Shown here one piece after another: positions 12,001 through 27,000 of a stretch of DNA of 64,000 nucleotides (its first letter is position 1; the number at the start of each line of letters is the position of its first letter). Below the pieces are notes generated by a model. That model saw nothing but the letters and a program-made list of their open reading frames with translations. It was not told the DNA's origin and searched no databases. The position numbers and the translations under genes are program-made. Source of the stretch: Conchocele bisecta (taxonomy: Eukaryota; Mollusca; Bivalvia; Lucinida; Thyasiridae); NCBI GenBank assembly GCA_029237695.1, contig JAQRGA010000033.1, positions 124,001 to 188,000 of the forward strand, in the 5' to 3' direction.

Positions 12001-15000
12001 TGGGCCCTAGAAATTTTTAGAACTGATGGAATAGTGACACAATTATACACTTATTTAATTGCTATAAAGAACAGTATGTTCCTACTGAGTGGGCATGTAC
12101 CTTTAATATTGTATGTTTAATACTGAATTTACAATTTCATCTGATACAGTTTGCAAACTTTCTACCTAATATTTATTTGCTAAGCACGTTATGTCATTGT
12201 TGATTTTATTGATCAACCATATTGTGTCTCAGGGCTCCAGATAAGGAATTAGTAATTGAGTATTGTCACTCCATCATTTCTGAAGCAATTGGGTATTTCA
12301 ACATTTTTAGCCAGGCTATTGGATTGGCGAAAGCCGGGCGGGCGGGCGGCGGGCGGCGGGCGGCGTCCACAATCAATGTTAAGTTTTCGTGTTTGAGTCC
12401 ATTTCTTTGTTACTGTACCACCTAGGACCACCAAACTTTCACAGCTTCATAATCAAGGGGTGCCCACCACATATTACTATCCAACATGTTACTTTTTTAG
12501 CCAGGTTTTTTTTTAAAAAATCCAGGCTATTGGATTGGCGAAAGCCGGGCGGGCGGGCAGCGGGCGGGCGGCGTCCACAATCAATGTTAAGTTTTCATGT
12601 TTGAGTCCATTTCTTTGGTACTGTACCACCTAGGACCACCAACCTTTCACAGCTTCATAATAAAGGGGTGCCCAACCACATATCACTATCCAACATGTTA
12701 CTTTTTTTTTAACTTGACCCATTTTTTCCGCGCCGTCGACTTTTTCGTGTACTATATCTCTGCAACTGCTTCACCCAATACCTTGATACTTCACATGGGT
12801 GTTTATCATCATTGTCGCACCTGCTTGCGGAAAGCGCGATCCTGTGCCCTATGTCAAGTTCAAATTACTTTGAATTTTTTGGTTAAAGAATTTTCGTGTA
12901 TTATATCTCTGCAACTGCTTCACCCAATACCTTGATACTTCACATGGGTGTTTATCATCATTGTCACACCTGCTTGCGGAAAGCGCGATATCGTCAGCAT
13001 TTTGGCATACGTCCGTCCGTTCGTCCGTGTGTCCGGTTAAAGTTTTTTGGTTAAAGTTTTTCCATCTACTATATCTATTTTTTTAGTGTCCATGCCTCGC
13101 CCCAAGGCGCGACATGCAGGCCACGGCCATCTAGTCTACAAAAAGTGGGTATAATTATGTTATCCAAGTGTCTATGCTTGGAAAAAACCTGGCCTTCGTG
13201 GCTTTGCCTCGTTTCTTGTTTTGAACTTGACCCATTTTTTCCGCGCAGTCGACTTAGCCATTTTCAATGTTAAGTTTTCGCGTTTACAATGTTAAGTTTT
13301 CGTGTTTAAGTCCATTTCTTTGGTACTGTACCACCTAGGACCACCAAACTTTCACAGCTTCATAACCAAGGGGTGCCTACCACATACAACTATCCAACAT
13401 GTGACCATTTTTTTACCTTCACCTATTATTTAACTCTTTAACGTACGTCTGGTTAAATTGTTTGATTAAAACTTTTTCGTTATACTATATCTCTGCAACT
13501 GCTTCACCCATTACCTTGAAACTTCACATGGGTGTTTATCATCATCCATATTTTCATTCTAACCCCAAACCGTGCGGCCCCTGTGCCCAATGGCAAGGTC
13601 AAATTACTTTGAATTTTTTTGTTAAAGTTTTTTCGTGAACTATATCTCTGCAACTGCTTCACCCATTACCTTGATACTTCACATGGGTGTTTATCATCAT
13701 TGTCGCACCCGCTTGCGGAAAGCGCGATATCGTCGGCATTTTGGCATACGTCCGTCCGTCCGTCGGTACGTCCGTGTGTCCGGTTAAAGTTTTTTCGTTA
13801 AAGTTTTTCCATCTACTATATCTATTTTTTTAGTGTCCATGCCTCGCCCCAAGGCACGACATGCAGGCCACGGCCATCTAGTCTACAAAAAGTGGGTATA
13901 ATTATGTTATCCAAGTGTCTATGCTTGGAAAAAACCTGGCCTTCGTGGCTTTGCCTCGTTTCTTGTAATTGGGTAAAATAAAATCACACTACTGTTTACA
14001 TCAACAGACAGCAATTAATGAAAACATGACTTGGCATTTCATTAGAATTGTCTCCTTGGATACCGAGATGTGTTTTCATGGAAAATAAGAAAAATATGCT
14101 ATATTTGTGGTCTGTTTATAGTTTCTGCAAAGGTACCACAATTTTTTTATTGCTTTTTGATACTCGCTACTTCTGATTTCAATTGGGTGTTTGGCAATTT
14201 TAATTGGGTATTTAAGCAAATATGCATCTTATCTGGAGCTCTGGTGTCTACTACTTCTGGGGCCCTTTTCAATAAACGTTGTACAACTAAAATGTTCGTA
14301 AGTGCAAATTTAGGATCGTCTGGAAATTTTAATTGATGAATTTACATTTATTGAGCATATGCAGCCTATGCTCAATAAATTTAAATCCATCACTTGTTTA
14401 TAAGAAAACATTATTAATGTGAAATTTCAATTTATGGAATCGCAGTCTATGCTCAATAAATGTAAATCCAGTAATTGTTTACAAGAAAACATTGTTAATG
14501 TGAAATTTCCAGACGATCATAATTTTGCACTTACGAACATTTTAGTCGTAAGAAGTTTAGTGAAACACTAAGCAACTATACCAACCACTAAGCAGGAAAA
14601 TTACAGTAAGAATGCATGCGTGTGCATTATTGATTGATTGATGTTTCTTTTCTGTAACTGTTGAGACACCCTGTGTTTTCTATGATACGAGTCTCACACA
14701 ATTTATGAATGTCACTGGAGAAATGGGGCTTATCATTTTTAGCTCGCTTGCACGAAGTGCAGAAGAGCTTATGGCATACCCCCGGCGTCGTCGGCGTCGT
14801 CGGCGTCCACAAACTTAACGTTGGGGTAAATGTCTTATAACATCTGTTTTCTTTCATGGAACGCCATGTTATTTCATAGATGCATTCCTCAAATGACCCT
14901 CTATCATGCTGTAGAAAATCCATGACCCACCACCCAACCCTTACTCCAAGGTCAAGGTCACAAACTTAGCACATTCTATAACTTAACGTTGGGGTAAATG

Positions 15001-18000
15001 TCTTATAACATCTGTTTCCTTTCATGGAACGCCTTGTTATTTCATAGATGCGTTCATCTGATGATACTCTATCGTGCTGTAGCAAATCCATGATCGGCCA
15101 TATTGTATCTACTACTTCTGTGTTTCTATAGCAACCACTAAGCAGGAAAATTACAGTAAGAATGCATGTGTGTGCGTTATTGATTGATGTTTTATTTCTG
15201 TAACTGTTGAGACATCCTGTGTTTTCTATTATACGAGTCTCACACAATTTATGAATGTCACTGGAGAAATGTGGCTTATCGTTTTTAGCTCACCTGCACG
15301 AAGTGCAGAAGAGCTTATGGCATACCCTCGGCGTCGTCCACGTCGTCCACGTCGTCCACGTCGTCGGCGTCAGCGTCCACAAACTTAACGTTGGGGTAAA
15401 TGTCTTATAACTTCTGTGTCCTTTCATAGAAAACCTTGTTATTTCATACATGCATTCCTCAGATGACCCTCTATCATGCTGTAGCAAATCCATGACCCAC
15501 CACCCAACCCTTACCCCAAGGTCAAGGTCACAAACTTAGCACATTCATAAACTTAACGTTCGGGTAAATGTCTTATAACATCTGTTTTCCTTTCATGGAA
15601 TGCCTTGTTATTTCATACATGCATTCCTCAAATGACCCTCTATCATGCTGTAGCAAATCCATGACACACCACCCAACCCTTACCCCAAGGTCAAGGTCAC
15701 AAACTTAGCACATTCATAAACTTAACGTTGGGGTAAATGTCTTATAACATCTATTTCCTTTCATGGAACGCCTTGATATTTCATAGATGCATTCATCTGA
15801 TGATACTCTATCGTGCTGTAGCAAATCCATGATCGGCCATATTGTATCTACTACTTCTGTGTTTCTATAGCAACCACTAAGCAGGAAAATTACAGTAAGA
15901 ATGCATGTGTGTGCGTTATTGATTGATGTTTTATTTCTGTAACTCTTGAGACACCCTTTGTTTTCCATTATATGAGTCGCACAAAATTTATGAATGTCAC
16001 TGGAGAAATGGGGCTTATCATTTTTGTGGATGATATCTGGGGCCCGTTTCACTAAACTTCGTACAACTAAAATGTTCGTAAGTGCAAATTTAGGATCGTC
16101 TGGAATTTTCATTTGATGGATTTAGATTTATTGAGTATAGGCTGCTATAAATGTAAATCCAATAGTTATATACACGAAAACATTGTTAATGTGAACTTTA
16201 TAGAGTATCCTCATTCTGCACGTACGCACATTTTAGTCATACGAAGTTTAGTGAAACGGCCCCCTGATCTGTTGGTACTCTCCTGCAACCTCATACAAAT
16301 ATGTATTGTCTGTTGGGTGAATGGCTTAATAGAAAACCAAGCCCGTACACAGACGGGGTGCGACGGGTACACCCCCCCCACCGCCATAACCCTTTCAACA
16401 CCTCATAGCTGTATAGTGCTATTGACAAAACGTGTAGATCCAGATGAGCCTGCTCGTGACGAGCAGTCTCATCAGGATCTGCACTTTTTGCAAGTAATTT
16501 TCCTAATTTTGTTAACAAAAACACCCCATGTTCATAAATGGACTGGTCTGAAAATAATTTTGTGATGATTGGGATTGGGTTGCAAGATTAACATATCAAA
16601 ATCCATTTCAGTTACTTAGGGGTGAAAGGGTTAATCTGCCGAGTTCTGTCCATGGATGTGAGAAAAAAATGTTTAGCCCTTCGCGCCGTCGATAACGCAC
16701 CCCCCTAAATTAATTCCTGTGCTGATTGTGGTCGGACTGGTCTACACTGCCCTCCCAAGTCAAACTGCAGTATCTGTTAAACTGCAGTATCAGCACTATG
16801 ATGCTATGCTGACCCTGTGCAATCATCCCAAGTCAAACTGCAGTATCTGTTAAACTGCAGTATCAGCACTATGATGCTATGCTGACCCTGTGCAATCATC
16901 CCAAGTCAAACTGCAGTATCTGTTAAACTGCAGTATCAGCACTATGATGCTATGCTGACCCTGTGCAATCATCCCCACCTGGGGATGATTGCACAGGGTC
17001 AGCATAGCATCATAATGCAGATACTGCAGTTTAACATATACTGCAGTTTGATTTTGGAGGGCAGTACAGGTCTACACTGGTTGCAAAATATGCCCCAGTT
17101 CTTCAGTCACAGCTGGTCTGTATTTCTGTATCTCCATTGTAGACTAGCTATATGTTGTAATACTGTGCATCCTATTGTTGTTCAGTGCTATCCCAACCCC
17201 TGTTATTATTTCATATGCATGATGACTGCTACATTTTGTTTCAATACATGTGCCACACTGCAGAGCTCCAGATAAGGTGCGTATTGGCGTATTTTACGCA
17301 CTTATTTTAGCAGAATGCGCATGATTATCGAAAGTGGGAGTACAAAATACTCACAGCAATGTGAGAATATGCATTGATTTACAAATTGAGTAGTGAACAT
17401 ACTGTAATAGTGTTGACAATTGACTTTGTTGAGCTGCAAAAAGCAAACACAGCTCAAATAAGTGAATTTAAAAAAAAAATAATATCGTTTGTTCGCTATT
17501 TGGAGCTCTGACACTGTGACAAGAATTTGGGCTTATGACATTCACTGCCAGGCCATCTCCATGAAGCTTTAAAAGAGCTATATGTCTAGTGTTTACTGAC
17601 TGAATGGTTAGCAATTGCATTACAGGTAATCAGAATGTGAGTATGCATGTTAATCTGGCTCTACACGGATCGGTTGTTGGGAGAATGCGAAGGATAAATT
17701 TAACGAGGGGTGTAATCCCTATTAACAGAATCTTGATATCTCCGGTTTTGCCCTCCGGTACATTTTCGGCTACCTTGTTACTTGAGAGTTGAATCCGGTT
17801 ATACCCATTATAAAAGTAGTAGGATTGTACTAATCCTATTATTTTTAGGGAGTGGGGCTAAGCGACTCTGGTGTTATGAGGACCTGGTCCCAGGTCAGCT
17901 TATTCTAACTTCATGGCTGAATATCTATTTATGTACATATTCAGTTGTGATTTTGACATTTTCCCTCCATCACAACAGGTGAAATATGGGATTCGACCCC

Positions 18001-21000
18001 ATTACCCCGACCTAAAATGATCTTACCCTAGTTGTTGAAAATCTATTAAACACCATTAAATCAAATCAAATTACACTGATTATGAAGGACATACGCCCCA
18101 TTTCTCCGATTGAGTCGCAGATTGTTTTGAGTACTTTGTACTTCCACTTTCCAAAACCAAGACGTATTCAGTTAAACTAAACTAAACACATACAATGCCA
18201 ATGGACAACTTATCTGGAGCCCTGTCTAGCTATACCAATACACGTGCATTGTATTTTGAAATTACAAAGTCTAGTCGGGTAGAAATGCAGGGCAAACAAG
18301 CATGCGGGACAACAATATCAGGTTACAATATAGATGTACTGTAAGTAACAAGTAGATTTCTATCCGACTAGACTTTGTAATTTCAAAATAATTTTCTCAG
18401 GGCCCCAGGGTCAAGGTCAAACTCTATTTTTTAATACTTTCAATGTTAAGTTTTCGTGTTACGATCATTACTTCAACACCTTATCAGCTACCGTCATCAA
18501 ACTTTATACATCCCTTTACTACGATATGTAGATGAATATACAACTATTAAATTTTTTTTATCAGACCCCAGGGTCAAGTCAAGGCGGAACAAAGCGAGAC
18601 ATTCGATTCTGCGGAATTCTTGTTTTATTATCATCAAAAATCGAATTTTATATTATAAAAAAAATTGGGGAAGGTGACTTTAAAGTAAAGTCACCTTCCC
18701 CAATTTTGTTTATAATATAAAATTTGTACGTATAATGTTTAATCGCACGGCGGGCGGGCAGGCCGGTGGACAGAAAGATTGCAGAGTTTGTGTACACTAC
18801 TCCTCTAAAACCTTTCAGCCAATCGATCTGAAACTATACACACGTCTTCATAAGATATTGAAGATGTGCACCTTGGTGTTTTTATGACAAAACATTTTTT
18901 TTGACAAAAATATCGCCTTTTTAACTTAGCCATTTTTTTCTACTTTTTTGTATGCAATTCTATATAATTTCTACTTCACACATCTCTACCTAGGTTAGTA
19001 TACATGTACCCGTTTATCACAAACAAGAGGAAGACATAATGCTAAGATTTTAGAATTCATATTAAAGTTTCTTACTTGGTGATAGCTTCCCATTTCTGCA
19101 TCTTCACTGTCTGGCCCATATTTGACGGGCGTCTTTTGTGACTTGTGGCACTTTTGTTCTTTAAGAAAAAGTACTTACAATATTTAAATATGTTTTTAGG
19201 TATAATGTGTTTCATTGCCAAACGTTTTGTCGGCAGCAATATGTGGATCCACAAACGATTGTACTCCAAACCCGCATACCGCTATTAGACAGATCCATCT
19301 GGTGTGACTAACTACATGTGTTATAATTGATAGTATAGTGGATGGGGATTTAGAGAGGGGAAGTGGGTACGGGTGTTCAAATCACCTGTGGTGGAACAGA
19401 CAGTAGTTATGTGGTTGACGTTACAGGCGGTGCTTTCGAGACAGGAGTCTCAGCGAAGCCTCGCTGGGACGGACAGTGACTCCAATAGCGTAGCCAGTGG
19501 TGACCTGGTCACCGGCCAACACTACTCGCCCTCCGTCGACTCCGGTATCCATAGCGACTGGAACTTCCGGCAGCGCAGTATAACGCCCATAGACAGTATA
19601 GGTGGTACCGGTATGTGTTTGATTTGTAAATTAGAAATTTGCATCCGTATCCATATTTTCATTCCATACCACAACCATGCAAATGCAGCATATGCTCAAT
19701 AAATGTAAATCCAATGATTGTTTACAAGAAAACCTTGTTAATGTGAAATTTACAGACTATCCTAAATTTGCACAAGTTTACAAACATTTTAGTCGTACAC
19801 AGTTTAGTGAAACAGGCCCCTGGTGACTTCGGCCCGATTGAAAACTCGGGCAGCAATCTCTGCCCAATAGCCGCTGGTCCACCCAAAAATATGCCAGAAA
19901 ACTTATCCTGTGACTGTGTCAAGAGTCTTTGTTAACTAGCTATAGCATGGTTCAGAATGAACACTGTATTTCTGATGGTTCAATTGATATTTGTTTCATA
20001 ATGTCGCAATGCCAATGGCCCATGTTTTAGCTCACCTGAGCCAAAGGCTCAAGTGAGCTATTGTTATCGCTTTTCCTCCGTCGTCTGTCCACTCTCTAAA
20101 CGTCATCTCACAAACTGGTGGGCCAATGTTGGTCAAACTTCACATGGATCATCTATGGGTGGGGACATGTCAGATATGTTAATTTGGAGGTCTATGCCTA
20201 ATCCAAGATGGCCGCCGTGGAAAAGTAGGTCAAATTCTTAAAATCTCTTCTTCTCATGAACCGGCGGGCCAGTTTCAAAGAAACTTGGCAGGAATGATCG
20301 ATTGTCAATGCTGTTTCAGATATTTTTATGATTGTCGCCCTGGGAACAAAAATGGGTGGGGCCAGGGGGGGGGGGGGGGGGGGGGGGTTGGTGGTCAAAT
20401 CAAAGGTATTGAGGAGACAATCACTCTGGATCATTTTTTTGTCGAAATTGGATGTTTGGTCATCCAATATGGCCACCGACAATTCTTTAATTAGAGAGTT
20501 CAAATGTCTTGTTCTCGTGAAATGTTGACCAAACTTCATAGTTATTGTCTTTCAGTGCAACATTTACGTATTTTTCAAATTTGAGGTCGTCACATAATCC
20601 AAGATGGCCGCCGTATAAAGTTGGACAAAATCTTTAAACAATGTCTTCCCATTATAATCACCAGACTGGTTTCGACAAAAATAGGAATAATGAATGTATA
20701 AAGCTCTCTCAGATTTACTTGCATATATATACGAAAAGTCAAAATGTCATTCTTTAATTAGAGAGTTCAAACATGAACTGCTTGGCCGATGAAAAATATG
20801 TAAATGTTGCACTCAAAGACAACAACTTTGAAAGTTGTTGTCTTTCAGTGCAACATTTACATATTTTTCAAATTGGAGGTCGTCACATAATCCAAGATGG
20901 CCGCCGTATAAAGTTGGACAAAATCTTCAAACAATGTCTTCCAATTATAATCACCGGACTGGTTTCGACAAAACTTCATAGGAATAATATAAGGTTTGAT

Positions 21001-24000
21001 CATGTCCAGCCGTGTGCAAACATTTTCTTGGAATGAACACTGCCTATGTCAAGGCACTTACCTTATAATTTTCAGAGCTTGTAATTTATTAGAATTTTCA
21101 GATACATGTACATACATCTTTTACTAGTTAACTACAAATAGTTTCCGAACTCCCTATATAAGTTGATATCCCATAGTTTTGAATAATTCCCTGGGTTTTG
21201 ACGTGCCTGGGCAATAGTCCTGCGTTCCCGGTCAATAGTTCTGCAGGCCTGGTCAATAGTCAAAACTATTTCACCTCTGAAAATCATGACTTGATTTGAT
21301 TTGATTTTTGTCGAAGATTATATAAAAATTAACGTAATTTAGATTGGTCAGTCGACGCGCCCCACGCCAATTTTACGTTGATTGTGTCCCATACACTGTT
21401 TTCAGGTTGAGTAATAAAACAGTTATAAAACAGTTATAAAACATATTGCCCCTCTGTACTGTGGACGACCCGATGCACTATTCGGCTTCTGGGCAATAGT
21501 GTCTCGGGTCGTCCACAGCACCTCGGGGCAATAGTTTTTACTGTTCCCCGAATGACATGAAATAACTGTATTTTACTATTTTGTTTCTATAGGTGAGGAC
21601 AGTGCAAGATACAGAAGAGCTGAAAGTGTGGACATGGCTGGGAGCCCCAGTACAAACCCCGACACATCGCTCGAGGTGATTCGGCTGACCAGAAAGGGAA
21701 AAACCCGCAAAAACAGGAAACGGAAAAGCCGGAAATTTGTCTCTGTCTCCCACATTACTGACCCTGATATCCCCGATGTTCCGGCAGACAATTCCACTGG
21801 TGCTGCTGTAGAGCTGCCACCTATTGACAATGTGGATTTCTCCGTCGCATTGAATACTTGCAAAAATAACGACGACGACGAAGACACCAGCTTGCCAACT
21901 TCATCCGATACGTCATGGATTGCGGAGTTACGGTCCCCCGGTGATGGTGTTGAAACTACTAATATTGATATTCCTGTTACTAATAATGCTGTTACTGATA
22001 TAGACAGTGCTACTGATGGTGATATGTGTTTGACCGGTGTAGATATTTGTGGTGAAGTAATTGACGGGAGGATCAACCATGATGTTGGTAGCAGTGTATC
22101 CTTGTCAGATAACACTAACCGTGATAGCGGAATATTCACCGAGTTGATAAAGGCCCGGGTGAATAATTTAGCCGATATGAGTGATACTACTGATGAAGCT
22201 TCACATGTTTCCGATTTCTGTGATAATAGTTTTAATCGGACAAATGCGTCTTATGATTCTCTAGATATACTAGATGAAGAAACAAACTCTAAAAGTGGGA
22301 CAGTGCAATATAATAATATTGAAAAACATTTATATAGCAGTGATACAGAGGTTTATCAGGAAAACACTGTTTTGGATGGTGAAAATAAAACCAAAATCCA
22401 GTCTGGAAAGCCACGAGTTACGCCGACCAGTGATGTAGATAAATTTTCCGAACCAGTGATAAGTATATACAGCAAACATCACGACTCCGACACCAGTGAT
22501 AGTGAAAATGATTTTAACACATTGACAAAAGTTGACATTTACAAACGAACATCCAACACCAGCACGCCTTCCCAACGCTCCAATGCTAGTACCCCTTCTC
22601 GAGCTTTCTCGGCCCGTTCAAACACAAGCACTCCCACCAGAGCTATGTCGACCCATTCAAACAGAAGCACGCCATCCAGAGCAGTGTCGACCCATTCAAA
22701 TAGAAGCACACCATCAAGAGAATTGGACCTTGCAAGAAGACCATCTAGCACCAAATCTGTTGAGATTTCTGCAGCAGCGGAAGCAAAATTAGAATTTCCA
22801 CCCATTATTAAACACGACTCGGATGTATCGGACTATGACAGTTCAACCAGTAGGAACACACCAGATTTTCTTTCAGCCAATCAGAAAAGGAATGAGTCTG
22901 TATCATCATCAGCGAATGAAACAGAAGAGGAGTCTGTTTTACCAGCCAATCGGACGTCTCGTAACAAATTTTCGCCCTATCAGAAGCAAGATTACAGTGA
23001 GTCGCCTGCCCTCAGTACTGATGAGGATGTCCAGGCGACTTCATCCAATCCATCATCAGATGTAGAGTTACAAGGTAAGACCATATAGATTAAATCTGTT
23101 TTCAATTAAATCTGACTTCCTGCTCACCAATCGAAGCCAAATCAAAATTTAATAAGTACCGCCTCCAGTTGTATTAGACCGCCGCTACACACAACAATTG
23201 TCGTCTGCTGTTGCTTTTATATCTTAATTGCCTTATTTCTCAACAGCAAGAATTGCCTCCAGTTGTATTAACCCTTAGACCGCTACACACAACAATTTGT
23301 CATCTTACTTATTTCTCAATAAAAACATGCTTTGATAGCACTTCAGAAATTGGAAATGATTCTGTCAAAGTGCTGTCAAAGTATGTTGTAAATTATTCTA
23401 AAGTGCTGTCAAAGGATGTTTTTAATGATCAAAATGGAAAATAGAAAATAAACATCAGACGACAAAAAATTAAGATAGCTGTCTAAGGGTTAATTCGGAA
23501 GAACAATTTCCATCATCAGTTTTTCAGTATTACACACTGGATTTGACACCGAACATCGTCCGCGTCCGCCGCAGACACTTCTTGTCCGGAGCATAACTCG
23601 AACACCCTTTGGAATATTTTCATGAAACTTCACACATGCATAGACCACGACCCGAAGGTGTGTCGCGCACAAGAATGACAACTCTTGCATAGCTAATTTT
23701 TTAGTTGTCTCCGTTTTTTGTTTCGTGTACTGATTTCGTGTCCGGAGCATACTCGACCACCCTTTGGCATATTTTCATGAAACTTCACACATGCATAGAT
23801 CACGACCCGAAGGTGTGTCGCGCACAAGAATGACAACTCTTGCATAGCTAATTTTTGAGTTATTTCCCTTTTTTGTTTCGTGCACTGATTGAGCATAACT
23901 CGACCACCCTTTGGAATATTTTCATGAAACTTCACACATGCATAGACCACGACCCGAAGGTGTCTCGCGCACAAGAATGACAACTCTTGCGTAGCTAATT

Positions 24001-27000
24001 TTTTAGTTATCTCCTTTTTTTGTTTCGTGCACTCTACAAACTGGACAATAATGCATGAAGACTCGTTTTCTCGTGTGCTCTGTACACCTTACCTGTAGAG
24101 AGAACAATAGCCTTCTCCGATTGAACAATAGTGACTGGGAGAACCATTCACCTGTGCATGTGCTAGCATGTGCAAATGTCCAGACTGACCACTAACTGAC
24201 CACTAACTTATTACAGGTAATTTATACAGGTAAATTATTATATTACATTTCCGTAAACTGTATTGACAATATTGTGGCAATATGTGGACCTGTGCAGATA
24301 TGATATGTAGATAAATATAGGACCATTAAACAAACTCTGGTCTCCAGTAGCGAGCATTATTAGTTTTAATTTTTAAACTTTTTTTTTCCATTTTTTTTTC
24401 CATTTTTTTTTTTCAAATTCTTTTTCAATTTTGTCTAGTAGCATAAGGTCGTAAGTGCTATATACAGACTATTATCATTTAATAAAACAATTATTGACTA
24501 GTGAGCCATAGAATATAATCTGATATTCTATGTCTCACTACTCACTAGTCAATAATTGTATAATATGTTCAGGCCAGTGAAAATTGCTTTCGAGACATTT
24601 GATTCCGCAGAATTTTTGTTTACTTATCTCCCTTTGTTGTTTCATGCACTGATTTCGTGTCCGGAGCATAACTCGAACACCCTTTGGAATATTTTCATTA
24701 AACCTCACACAAGCATAGACCACGACCCAAAGGTGTGTCGTGCGCAAGAATGACATCTCTTGCATCGTTAATTTTGTTTACTTATCTCCCTTTGTTGTTT
24801 CATGCACTGATTTCATCGTTAATAATTTAGTTATCTCCCTTTGTTGTTTCATGCACTGATATCGTGTCCGGAGCATAACTCGAACACCCTTTGGAATATT
24901 TTCATTAAACCTCACACAAGCATAGACCACGACCCAAAGGTGTGTCGTGCGCAAGAATGACATCTCTTGCATCGTTAATTTTGTTTACTTATCTCCCTTT
25001 GTTGTTTCATGCACTGATTTCATCGTTAATAATTTAGTTATCTCTCTTTGTTGTTTTGTGCACTGATTTCGTGTCCGGAGCATAACTCGAACACCCTTTG
25101 GAATATTTTCATGAAACTTCACACATGCATAGACCACGACCCTAAAGGTGTGTCACGCAAGAATGTCAACTCTTGCATGACTAATCTTTGAGTTATCTCC
25201 CTTTGTTTTTCCGCGCACTGATTTTGTCTCTGGAGCATAACTCGAACACCCTTTTTTCAAACTACTTGTGTATCTGGGGAGGGGGATACACATGCGCTTG
25301 TCGACAAGCATCCATTTCTAGTTTACAAGATACAGTAGAACCCTGTTAAACCGGACACAGAGGGAAATTAGTTCAGTTTAATTTAGATATGTTACATTGC
25401 CATTTGCCCCGGATTATAAATTATAATGTCTGTTCATGATCGCTAAGCAGCCACCCATGTCTTGAAGTGTTCATCTGTCTATTTTACATTGGAACATCTC
25501 TAAACCGGACACCCTGGGGACCTCCCACTGTACTGGGGACCTCCCACTGTATGCAAATTGTGCCGTTTCCGTTCATTTAATTAACACACATTTCCACCCT
25601 TCACCCAACAACTTGATGACAATGAGTTTTATAATCACACAGGGTCGGAGCTGGAGTTACAAGGTCGGGTGGACGAGTTGATCAGCCAGCGAGACCCGGA
25701 CCGGTTCCACCACCTCGCCTTTGTGGAGGAGGAGGGAGAGGATACGGTTGACTTCCGTGACGCCCTTGAACAGCGGGAACGGACCCACAGCCTCTGTCAT
25801 GGTGAGGTCGAGTAAGTATAGGGTGTTTAAAAATATCTTACGCCATTCGAAAGCCATGTAAAACGTTTATTATGTACCCTGAAAACATGTTGGGGTAAAT
25901 ACACAGGGCTCCAGTTAAGGAATTAGGAATTGAGTATTTTCACTCCATCATTTTTGAAGCAATTTGGTATTTCAAAATTTTAATTGGGTAAGATACTACA
26001 CTGCATCACATCAACGGGCAGCAATTATTGAATTAGTTTGCTTTGAAATGAAAACATATCTTGGCATTTCATTAGAATTGTCTCCTTGCAGTAAGATGTC
26101 TTTTCATGGAAAATAAGAAATATATGCTATATTTGTGGTCTGGTTATTGTTTTATGCAGCATGATACAGGTACCACAAAATTGTTATTGCTTTTTGATAC
26201 TCGCTACTTTGGATTTCAATTGGGTTTTTCGGAAATTTTAATTGGATATTTGCGCAAATACGCAGCTTATCTGGAGCTCTGAATACAGTCACACCCTGTA
26301 TACCTGTTTGTCTGTCTGTCCGAGATTTCGGCTACTTACATGTACTCTCTGTTACTGTAAATCGGATTTGCTTGAAACTTCACATATTTATCTGATCATC
26401 CATATATTTATTCTATAGCCAACCGATGCGGCCCCTGTGCTTCTTGTCATATGACTTAGACATTTGCAGTGGGTGGCAGGTGGGAGCATGCGATGGGTAA
26501 TTTAACGATCGGGATTTATCCTTACCGGAATTCCGACTGGAGACCTGGTTTGGCCCTCACCCTCACCTCTTTGGCATTTTGTATGTGACAATTGAATCTG
26601 GTTATACCTCTTATGTGAGTATTACGATTATTCATAATCCTATTTTAGGGGAAGGGGCCAAATGACTGGTGTGGTATGGACCTGGCACCAGATTAGGTTT
26701 CAGGGCTGAATATATATTTTTTCTCGATGTAAATATTCTGTTCTGATTTTGGGATTATCCCCCCCGCCCGAAGCAGCAGGTTAAAACGGGATTGAACCTG
26801 TTTGCCCGGCCTTACATGACCTTAGCTGTTGATAGGCCGTTAAGCACCAATAAACAAACAAAGAGACAAGTTTTTGATGGGTATATCCTCCATCAGAGTT
26901 TTTGTTTTTCATCAATGAAAGTTACGAAAATGTCCTGAAACTATTTGTATGGCAGATATTGTCTTTGATCTTTGAATATCAAAGACTATGGCCTTTCAAT

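Larger units (their letters stand above)
12232..14243. repeat. MITE B copy split by nested Helentron-like elements
   Basis: Left part GGGCTCCAGATAAGG to CAACATTTT; right part AATTGGGTAAAATAAAATC to TTATCTGGAGCTCTGG. Without 12306-13966 the two parts join as in intact copies. Confidence 0.8.

Noticed and set aside
14627..16112. Minus-strand open frames of 67-132 codons with similar sequence
   Set aside because: Similar to each other only because they lie on tandem repeats.
21576..22139. 187-codon antisense open frame
   Set aside because: Shadow of exon 6 on the opposite strand; no family features.
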